From an uncultured Pseudomonadota bacterium (GTDB lineage: Bacteria; SAR324; NAC60-12), in assembly GCA_913056375.1 (NCBI GenBank), contig CAJXNF010000049.1, positions 1-11,987 on the forward strand: 11,987 bases of DNA. The letters are read 5' to 3'. The position numbers and the translations under genes were made by a program. Positions 6,221-11,987 of the stretch are shown in pieces (within the stretch, counting starts at the first letter, position 1; the number at the start of each line of letters is the position of its first letter). The notes beneath the pieces were generated by a model that worked only from the letters and a program-made list of their open reading frames with translations, was not told the DNA's origin and made no database searches.

Positions 6221-6541
6221 TCAGGAATCTGTTGGTGTCTTTTTGTGTTTCTGAAATGCCCGGCTGAAGACATAAACCAAGACGAGGAAGATCAACGAGA
6301 GCAGGATGATCACAGGGATCAGCAACGTAGGATTGGCTAGCGACACGACCCAGATCATCGAAGTTGCAATCACGGCAAACCAGATAACAGCTACGCCACA
6401 GGCTGCAAAGAGAGTGGGCTTGCCACCCAGTTTCCAGTCTGCTGCTAGCAGGTTGGATTTGAAGCGCTTGCCACAGTGAGGACAGGATCTCGCTAAGTAG
6501 GTGAGTTTTCCTCCACATTCATCACAGTTGAAGATTCCCAT
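6221..6541 (-). CDS. Zinc-ribbon membrane protein
   Basis: 106 residues. The N-terminal zinc ribbon has CDEC (Cys6, Cys9) and CPHC (Cys20, Cys23), which would bind one zinc. Two hydrophobic segments follow (about 43-66 and 72-93), then a basic tail (QKHKKTP). Such zinc-ribbon plus two-helix proteins are common, small and uncharacterised. ATG 6541 is chosen because the reading MGIFNCDECG is natural and AAAGGAG precedes it, although the gap is only two bases. A TTG at 6553 would add four residues but lacks a ribosome binding site. It lies 74 bases after the nucleotidase gene on the same strand and may be the last member of that transcript. Confidence 0.7.
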   Translation of the reverse strand: MGIFNCDECGGKLTYLARSCPHCGKRFKSNLLAADWKLGGKPTLFAACGVAVIWFAVIATSMIWVVSLANPTLLIPVIILLSLIFLVLVYVFSRAFQKHKKTPTDS

Positions 6542-6615
6542 CACTCCTTTCAAATTGGTTTTGCAGAAGACCCTTGGATTTCACAGCCACTTCATTTGGT
6601 TGCAGAGAAAAAGCC

Positions 6616-7335
6616 TCAAGCTCTTGAATTCAGTGGCAGATCGAGGATTTCGTGCAGGTTGCGGACGGTGCGCCACGCTGCTGGTTTCAGTTCACCTTCC
6701 GGGTTGTAGTGAACTCCGCGCCAGCCCACATTCTGGGCACCCTCAACGTCACTCTGCCAACTGTCCCCAATCATCACAACATCCTCTGATTCAGATAGAC
6801 CTGCAGCAGCTGCAGCCTTGTGGAAGGCATCGGGATGAGGCTTCTTCACACCCAACTCTTCGCTGGTGTACATCGCTTCGAAAAAGGGGGACAGTCCACA
6901 GCATTGAAGCTTGATTCGTTGTACCTCCTCAAAACCGTTCGTCAAGATCCACATCTGGTGACCACGTCGCTGCAGCTCTTCCAGCAAGGGCAGGGTACCA
7001 TCGATCAGACCCGTCTGCTGTGGAGAATACTGGATGTAGTGAATGTCCAACTCCTTTGCGAGTTCTGATGGAGCTGTGCTACCGATGGTCTGCAAAGCCA
7101 TTTCGAAACGGGCTGAGCGCAGAGTCGTTTTGTCCATTCGCCCTTGACGATACTCTTCCCAACACCAGTCGTTCGTGCGTTCAAACACACGGACCCACTC
7201 AGAAAAGTCGGTCACACCCAAGTCGCTTAGTGTAAATGCCTCATAGCCCTCACGCAGCGTCTTGCGAGAGTTACTGACAAAATCCCACAGGGTGTGGTCA
7301 AGATCAAAGAAGAGTGGAACCATTCCCATCGGCAT
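6616..7335 (-). CDS. yjjG: YjjG/YfnB-type HAD nucleotidase
   Basis: 239 residues from ATG 7335. It has all four HAD motifs: FFDLDHTLWD (9-18) with nucleophile Asp11 and acid/base Asp13, WILTNG (129-134), GVKKPHPDAF (162-171) with the conserved Lys, and MIGDSWQSD (188-196) with metal-binding Asp. The DLDHTLWDF form, the helical cap domain and the length match YjjG/YfnB proteins, cytoplasmic 5'-nucleotidases that in E. coli clear non-canonical pyrimidine nucleotides. Substrate specificity is inferred from the family. Several ATGs are possible (7335, 7329, 7323); 7335 has GAG six bases upstream. It is 42 bases downstream of the epimerase gene and likely in the same transcript. Confidence 0.8.
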   Translation of the reverse strand: MPMGMVPLFFDLDHTLWDFVSNSRKTLREGYEAFTLSDLGVTDFSEWVRVFERTNDWCWEEYRQGRMDKTTLRSARFEMALQTIGSTAPSELAKELDIHYIQYSPQQTGLIDGTLPLLEELQRRGHQMWILTNGFEEVQRIKLQCCGLSPFFEAMYTSEELGVKKPHPDAFHKAAAAAGLSESEDVVMIGDSWQSDVEGAQNVGWRGVHYNPEGELKPAAWRTVRNLHEILDLPLNSRA

Positions 7336-7377
7336 CAAGGTCTCAGTTGGTTGTGCAAAAGTAGTCTTTTCAGTAGT

Positions 7378-8346
7378 TCATTTTGATGCTGGAACCGTCA
7401 CTTTCCCCTGGGTAATCAGCACCTGGACAGCTTGTTGGATCGCTTCGAGGCTGGAGTAGCGTGGATGGTATCCCAAACGCTGACGACTCTTTTCGATGGA
7501 GTGGCAGGAACTACGGATCACATGCCCACGAGAAGCGGCTGCGTCCTGCTCACTCATACCACCTAACCATTCATCAAAAGGCTGAAACGAGAGTCGTGGT
7601 TGCTGACCAAACCAGCGATACATCGCCTCTGCGTAGCCCTTAAGTGTCAGCGCCTGCTCGGAGACCGTGTTGAACGCTTCCCCGATCGTCGCCTGTCGAT
7701 GGTGGATTGCACATAGAATCCACTGGGCTACATCATCCGCATGAACATGGTGCATCATCTCCAGCCCCAGGTTGGGCAGCATCAGTTCCTCTCCATGGGC
7801 AATCCGTGAAAACACCTCTGGGTTCAGGTTCCCAAGCGGATTGATCGGCAACCAGCCTTCCCCGACGATGTGGCCAGGTCGGAAGCTCGTTGCTGGGAAG
7901 CCTCTGCGACGCGCCTGTTCTCCCAGCCAGGCTTCCATTTCTGCCTTGTTTCGTCCATAGGGTTCAATCGGATTCGGCAGATCTGCTTCCGTCGATGGAA
8001 TTGCTGTGAAGCTTCCGTAGACCCAAATTGTACTGCAGAAGAGGTAGTGATCAATCTTCCCGTGAAGTGCTTCAACGAGCTGCTGCATGCTGGGCAAATC
8101 GAAGGAGATCATGTCTACCACGATATCTGGCTGTAGAGCTGCGATCTTTGTCCCAAACTCTCCCTTGGCTTCCTCAGCAGTACGATCCAGGATCACGCTT
8201 TCCACTTGCTCCCAAGCGGAGTGGGCGCGATAGGGAGCTGAAATCCCACGGCTCACGTTGACGACCTCGTGTCCCATTGTAACCAGAGTAGGTACGAGAT
8301 AACTACCTACGTGACCACTGCCACCAATGATGATAATGCGAGACAT
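7378..8346 (-). CDS. NAD-dependent epimerase/dehydratase (extended SDR)
   Basis: 322 residues. The nucleotide-binding loop GGSGHVG is at 8-14, right after a hydrophobic strand. The catalytic pair is in PYGRNKAEME, Tyr130 and Lys134, with CSTIWVYG (104-111) carrying the usual Ser/Thr just ahead. SFRPGHIVGEG (154-164) is the strand after the catalytic helix typical of extended short-chain dehydrogenases. MHHVHADDVAQ (198-208) and NTVSE (226-230) also fit. The substrate may be a nucleotide sugar or another carbonyl compound; the C-terminal substrate part gives no firm clue. AAGGAG ends six bases before the ATG, so the start is good. It leads a probable three-gene - strand transcript. Confidence 0.85.
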   Translation of the reverse strand: MSRIIIIGGSGHVGSYLVPTLVTMGHEVVNVSRGISAPYRAHSAWEQVESVILDRTAEEAKGEFGTKIAALQPDIVVDMISFDLPSMQQLVEALHGKIDHYLFCSTIWVYGSFTAIPSTEADLPNPIEPYGRNKAEMEAWLGEQARRRGFPATSFRPGHIVGEGWLPINPLGNLNPEVFSRIAHGEELMLPNLGLEMMHHVHADDVAQWILCAIHHRQATIGEAFNTVSEQALTLKGYAEAMYRWFGQQPRLSFQPFDEWLGGMSEQDAAASRGHVIRSSCHSIEKSRQRLGYHPRYSSLEAIQQAVQVLITQGKVTVPASK

Positions 8347-8374
8347 TTCTCACTCCTTCCTGCTTGCGCATGTC

Positions 8375-8408
8375 GGGTGTCTGGATCCAAGCCTCCCAAC
8401 AGACATCC
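8375..8408. repeat. Inverted repeat in the divergent epimerase-OsmC gap
   Basis: GGGTGTCTG and CAGACATCC form a nine-base stem with one G-U pair and a 16-base loop, 28 bases upstream of the epimerase start. It could be an operator or a leader hairpin. The rest of the 246-base gap (8347-8592) holds only a weak promoter-like pair, TTGATG/TGTAAC, at 8545-8572 ahead of the osmC-like gene. Confidence 0.3.
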
Positions 8409-8592
8409 AACGAATTTCCTGGATTAACGATGAATTTAACTTCTAGCAACATCCTATGAGCTGTCCACTCCTTGTACTCGTTTAGCGTTTCACAAGCAAT
8501 GGAAACACAGACGTTTTCTGTTTCTGCTCTTGGTGCTATGCTGGTTGATGTTCGTTTTATTGTCTTTGTAACCCATCACAGAAGCAGAATTT

Positions 8593-9021
8593 ATGAAAGC
8601 AGAAGTCAAATGGCTGGAAGAATTAAAGTTTGTCGCAGAATCAGGAACCGGGCACTCCGTAGTGCTCGACACTCCGGATTCCAACAAGGGCCCCAGCCCG
8701 ATGGAGATGCTACTGATGGGGATGGGAGGCTGTACAGGCGTTGATGTGATCAGTATTCTGAAGAAAGCCCGCCAAAAAGTGCAGGACTGCCGTGTTCAGG
8801 TAGAAGCTGAACGAGAAGACGACTACCCTCGGATCTTTCGCAAAATTCACCTACACTTCATCTTGAGTGGCACCAATCTTAGTGAGCACCAGGTGCAACG
8901 AGCCATTCAGCTATCCCAGGAAACGTATTGTGCGGCCTCAATCATCATGGGACGCTCCGGTGCAGAGGTAACACATTCGTATGAGATCATGGCTGAACCC
9001 CAAGAAGACCAAGCATCGTGA
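8593..9021 (+). CDS. OsmC-family peroxidase-like protein
   Basis: 142 residues, the normal size for a YhfA-type OsmC protein. The two family cysteines are present: Cys47 in MGGCTGVDVISIL and Cys113 in TYCAASIIMG. The segment KGPSPMEMLLMGMGG (32-46) is the conserved lead into the first. In OsmC/Ohr enzymes this pair reduces organic hydroperoxides in a thiol-dependent way; YhfA-like members have less certain roles. The protein is cytoplasmic. The ATG has only a weak purine-rich stretch before it, but no alternative start fits better because the OsmC domain begins immediately. It is divergent from the epimerase gene and followed by a hairpin. Confidence 0.85.
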   Translation: MKAEVKWLEELKFVAESGTGHSVVLDTPDSNKGPSPMEMLLMGMGGCTGVDVISILKKARQKVQDCRVQVEAEREDDYPRIFRKIHLHFILSGTNLSEHQVQRAIQLSQETYCAASIIMGRSGAEVTHSYEIMAEPQEDQAS

Positions 9022-9105
9022 TTTTGGAAAGTGGATGAGGTCGTGCTACACCAGCTATCAGCACTCTCCTGATCCATTCCCCTGATATTTTTTCTTGAAA
9101 AGTGT

Positions 9106-9138
9106 GGAGCAGATTCTTGACGATTCATGATCTGCTCC
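9106..9138 (+). terminator. Hairpin between osmC-like gene and oad operon
   Basis: GGAGCAGAT pairs perfectly with ATCTGCTCC across a 15-base loop. It starts 84 bases after the stop codon of the OsmC-like gene and is followed by TTCT rather than a long T-run. It likely separates this transcript from the oad operon. The remaining gap to 9302 holds a small hairpin (CACTA/TAGTG, 9224-9236) and no clear promoter. Confidence 0.45.
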
Positions 9139-9302
9139 TTCTGGAAATCCAGTCTAATTTCCCTACCCCAAATCATAAGTTCGACATTTTTGTTAAATTC
9201 CGGATGTCAACTTGCAAAAAAATCACTATCTTAGTGCCTCTCAGATAAATTAGCCAACGGCTCCTGGTTCACGCTTTCCGCATCTTCTGGAGAACGATTC
9301 AG

Positions 9303-9548
9303 ATGTTCAGTACCGGACTCAAGTTAATGGTTGTGGGCATGTTGACGGTGTTTCTCTTTCTGCTGTTGATGATTGCTTTCATCAAGCTGATTGAGATCCT
9401 GAACCGATCACATACCCAGCAGGAAGCCGAGCGACAGCGGCGTCCCTCAAAGAAACCAACGCCCCAGGAACCTCAAGTCCCGACCGTTGTCCTGGCTGCA
9501 GCGATTGCTGCGTACGAAGCCGAGCGACAGCAACTGATCAACACCTAA
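9303..9548 (+). CDS. oadG: Oxaloacetate decarboxylase gamma subunit
   Basis: 81 residues, typical for OadG. One membrane helix (about 8-29, GLKLMVVGMLTVFLFLLLMI at 5-24) is followed by a Lys/Arg/Pro/Gln-rich cytoplasmic linker and the family's C-terminal VVLAAAIAAYEAER (62-75). In the characterised pumps, OadG anchors the complex, binds a metal and aids assembly of OadA with the membrane subunit OadB. Identity rests on size, topology and position directly before oadA, from which it is separated by only 13 bases. GGAGA lies nine bases before the ATG. It is the first gene of an oadGAB operon, the same order as in Klebsiella. Confidence 0.85.
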   Translation: MFSTGLKLMVVGMLTVFLFLLLMIAFIKLIEILNRSHTQQEAERQRRPSKKPTPQEPQVPTVVLAAAIAAYEAERQQLINT

Positions 9549-9561
9549 TCAACAACCAATC

Positions 9562-11373
9562 ATGGCAAAAAAACGCATTGAATTCATGGACACGTCCTTC
9601 CGCGATGGTTTTCAGTCCGTGTTTGGTGCACGTGTGGCGACAAAGGACTTTCTACCAGCGCTGGAAGCCGCTGTAGACGCAGGAACCACCCATTTTGAGG
9701 CTGGAGGTGGCGCACGTTTCCAGAGCCTCTTCTTCTACTGCAACGAGTCGGCGTTCGACATGATGGACGCCTTCCGCAAGACGGTTGGGCCCGAAGCCAA
9801 CTTACAAACGCTAGCCCGGGGCATTAATGTCGTTGCCTTGAACCAGCAACCGCGGGACATGATTGACCTGCATGCGAAGATGTTCAAGAAGCACGGGATC
9901 ACCACCATTCGGAACTTCGATGCCCTGAATGATCTGCGCAACCTGCGTTACTCCGGAGAACGGATCACTGCTGCTGGTCTGCACCACCAGATCGTAATCA
10001 CCATCATGGATTTGCCTCCAGGTTGTGAAGGGGCTCACCGTGCAGAAGATTACACCAAGCTGCTACAGGACATCCTGGATTCGGATATTCCCTTCGATTC
10101 GATTTCGTTCAAGGACTCAACTGGAACTGCTCACCCGCGCAAGGTCTACGATACAATCAAAGCAGCCCGCAAGATTGTACCGGAAGACATGGTGCTGCAC
10201 CTGCACACTCACGACACCGCAGGGATTGGCATCAACCAATACATGGCCGCTATCGAAGCCGGAATCAATCGAATTGATCTGGCGATGAGCCCCGTCAGTG
10301 GTGGAACAGCCCAACCAGACATCCTCACGATGTGGCATGCGATGAAGGGCACTGACTATACGCTGGATATCGATCCACTCAAGTACGTCAAGGCCCAGGA
10401 GGTCTTTGAGGATGCGATGAATGATTACTTCATCCCACCTGAATCCCGAATGGTTTCTCCACTGATTCCGTTCTCACCAATGCCGGGTGGAGCGCTGACC
10501 GCCAACACGATGATGATGCGGGATACCGGTACGCTGCACCTCTATCCACAGGTCATCAAGGAGATGGAGGAAGTCATTCGGCTGGGAGGCTTTGGTACTT
10601 CAGTCACTCCGGTTTCCCAATTTTATTTCCAACAAGCCTACCTCAACGCTACCCAGGGACGCTGGAAGAAGCTCAATCCACAATATGGGAACATGGTCCT
10701 CGGCTACTTCGGCAAAACCCCAGTGCCACCCGATCCGGAGATCATCAAGCTAGCCTCCGAACAACTGAATAAACCCGTTTTCGATGGCGATCCACTGGAT
10801 ATCCTCGAGGATGGCCGACCAGCTGCTGAGAAGAAGCTGCAGGAACATGGTCTGCCAATCAATGATGAGAATGTCTTCATTGTCTCCAGCTGCGAAAGCA
10901 AAGGAATTGACTTCCTGCAGGGCAAGGCCAAGGAAAACATCCGCCGCAAGAGCGTGGAAGAAGCCAAGACCCAGAAGGCCAAGGTCTCTGTTCCAGCTGC
11001 CCCGCCAGCGGCAATGGGTCCACGTGACTACACGATCACCGTTGATGGTAAGGCCTATCAGGTTCATGTTGCAGAAGGAGGGGCTGCCCCCGTTGTGCAA
11101 ACGGCCAGTCCCGCACCTGCTGCGCAACCTGCAACAATCCCTGCTCCCAGCACCGCCAGTCAAGTGGTTGAAGCACCGACGCCTGGTAACATTCTGCGCC
11201 TTGAGGTCAAGGTAGGCGATCAGGTCAGTGAAAACCAAACGCTGTTGGTAATGGAGGCAATGAAGATGGAGTCAGAGGTCAAGTCTCCTGCTGCCGGTAA
11301 GATCTCAGAATTGCACGTATCCACCGGAGATACAGTACAGGCGGGTGAGCCCTTGCTGACGATCTCTAACTGA
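9562..11373 (+). CDS. oadA: Oxaloacetate decarboxylase alpha subunit, biotin-carrying
   Basis: 603 residues. The N-terminal carboxyltransferase TIM barrel (about 1-280) contains DTSFRDG (10-16, metal Asp10), LARGINVV (84-91), IRNFDALNDLRN (116-127), FKDSTG (183-188, Lys184) and HLHTHDTAG (213-221, metal His215/His217). A conserved helical region follows (to about 465), then an Ala/Pro linker (475-540). The C-terminal biotinyl domain has EAMKM with Lys568 as the biotin site. It decarboxylates oxaloacetate by moving CO2 to biotin; OadB then uses carboxybiotin decarboxylation to export sodium. The barrel motifs differ from the classic DTTLRDAHQS and WGGATFD forms: here GGGARFQSLFFY at 48-59. A pyruvate carboxylase B subunit is the alternative, but the flanking oadG and oadB favour the sodium pump. 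Confidence 0.9.
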   Translation: MAKKRIEFMDTSFRDGFQSVFGARVATKDFLPALEAAVDAGTTHFEAGGGARFQSLFFYCNESAFDMMDAFRKTVGPEANLQTLARGINVVALNQQPRDMIDLHAKMFKKHGITTIRNFDALNDLRNLRYSGERITAAGLHHQIVITIMDLPPGCEGAHRAEDYTKLLQDILDSDIPFDSISFKDSTGTAHPRKVYDTIKAARKIVPEDMVLHLHTHDTAGIGINQYMAAIEAGINRIDLAMSPVSGGTAQPDILTMWHAMKGTDYTLDIDPLKYVKAQEVFEDAMNDYFIPPESRMVSPLIPFSPMPGGALTANTMMMRDTGTLHLYPQVIKEMEEVIRLGGFGTSVTPVSQFYFQQAYLNATQGRWKKLNPQYGNMVLGYFGKTPVPPDPEIIKLASEQLNKPVFDGDPLDILEDGRPAAEKKLQEHGLPINDENVFIVSSCESKGIDFLQGKAKENIRRKSVEEAKTQKAKVSVPAAPPAAMGPRDYTITVDGKAYQVHVAEGGAAPVVQTASPAPAAQPATIPAPSTASQVVEAPTPGNILRLEVKVGDQVSENQTLLVMEAMKMESEVKSPAAGKISELHVSTGDTVQAGEPLLTISN

Positions 11374-11398
11374 AACTGCTCTTTTCCCCAACACTTCC

Positions 11399-11987
11399 AT
11401 GATGAAAACAGGGATGCTGAGCTACCAACGATTCTCCCGATTGTGGTTTCTGCCAATCAGTCTTTGGCTGCTCTGGCTGCTGGTGTTGCCGTTTACTGCC
11501 AGCGCACAGACCGATCCGAATCAGGTCACCATCTCCGCCCAAGGCAGACTGCAGGTGCTGGAAGTCCGAGTCAAGCAGGGTGATAACGTGGTGGCTGGCG
11601 ACATCCTCGCTGTGATGAAGCAAACCGATGGTGGCAAGCTCACCCTACGCGCCGGTGCTTCGGGCGTCCTCCGCGAGTGGAAACCTTCCCCGTACCTCTA
11701 CTTCGAAGACAAGGAGTCACTGGGGGTGCTGGAAATTCAACCCCTGCTCATCGAGTCTGGGAACACCGCCCCCGCGATTACCAAGGAACCAACGCTCAGT
11801 GGCATGCTGAAAGAGCTGCGCAACTCCACAGGGGTTACTAAGATTTTTCAGGGACAGGACTTGGATTGGTCAGAAGGGATCGGTCGGCTCCTGATGATCT
11901 TGATTGGCACGGGACTGCTCTATTTGGGCATCAACCGGAAGTTCGAACCTCTGCTGCTGGTACCGATTGGTTTCGGTACAATCCTGA
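11399..11987 (+). CDS. oadB: Oxaloacetate decarboxylase beta subunit with N-terminal biotinyl-like extension, 3' end cut
   Basis: 196 residues are visible before the window ends. Residues 156-196 (DWSEGIGRLLMILIGTGLLY, then LGINRKFEPLLLVPIGFGTIL) match the start of OadB, the membrane subunit that couples carboxybiotin decarboxylation to sodium export. Unusually, this is preceded by a signal peptide or membrane helix (16-36, ending TASAQ) and a domain at 43-114 aligning with the biotinyl domain: GRLQVLEVRVKQGDNVVAGD (49-68), LAVMKQTDGGKL (70-81), GASGVL (86-91). The MKM biotin motif is replaced by MKQTDGGK. A linker (115-155) joins the two parts. ATG 11399 follows oadA's stop by 25 bases and has no clear ribosome binding site; translational coupling is possible. 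The next ATGs are 11402 and 11414. Confidence 0.8.
   Translation, partial: MMKTGMLSYQRFSRLWFLPISLWLLWLLVLPFTASAQTDPNQVTISAQGRLQVLEVRVKQGDNVVAGDILAVMKQTDGGKLTLRAGASGVLREWKPSPYLYFEDKESLGVLEIQPLLIESGNTAPAITKEPTLSGMLKELRNSTGVTKIFQGQDLDWSEGIGRLLMILIGTGLLYLGINRKFEPLLLVPIGFGTIL

Noticed and set aside
10750..11238. 162-codon - strand ORF opposite oadA
   Set aside because: It is fully inside the C-terminal half of oadA, and its product is low-complexity antisense of the Ala/Pro linker and biotin domain.

Overview
The window looks like chromosomal DNA from a Gram-negative bacterium of moderate GC content. The Gram-negative reading rests on several lipoprotein signal peptides, an LpoB-type outer-membrane lipoprotein, a Tat-type lipoprotein signal and a periplasm-oriented gene cluster. 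A sodium-pumping oxaloacetate decarboxylase operon suits a marine or otherwise sodium-rich habitat. The exact lineage cannot be read from the sequence. A marine delta-/SAR324-like proteobacterium is only a guess. There are no rRNA or tRNA genes, CRISPR arrays, transposases or phage genes, and no gene-free stretch exceeds 300 bases.

Left part (1-3614, all + strand): five consecutive genes for envelope proteins. These are an LPP20-like protein cut by the window start, an LpoB-family lipoprotein, two small LPP20-type lipoproteins and a secreted protein with an acidic C-terminus. Three of them share a Pro-[Asp/Asn]-Trp motif followed by an Ala-rich helix, so they look like diverged relatives. LpoB proteins activate penicillin-binding proteins in enterobacteria, so a cell-wall or outer-membrane role is the reasonable guess, but no murein enzyme is in view. 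The 1453-1712 gap holds a candidate promoter inside an inverted repeat and a doubtful 36-codon ORF.

Middle (3615-9021): ordinary accessory and housekeeping genes. On the - strand are a minimal nucleotidyltransferase, a Tat-exported DUF2202 ferritin-like lipoprotein, and a likely three-gene run (NAD-dependent epimerase, then YjjG-type HAD nucleotidase, then a zinc-ribbon membrane protein). On the + strand are a 6-phosphogluconate-dehydrogenase-like oxidoreductase and an OsmC-family protein. A perfect 12-bp hairpin separates the convergent oxidoreductase and DUF2202 genes.

Right end (9303-11987, + strand): an oadG-oadA-oadB operon encoding a membrane oxaloacetate decarboxylase sodium pump. OadA has a variant carboxyltransferase motif set and an intact biotin domain (MKM). 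OadB is cut by the window end. Its visible 196 residues are unusual: a signal peptide and a biotinyl/lipoyl-like domain lacking the MKM lysine come before the normal OadB beginning. This is the most interesting feature of the window.
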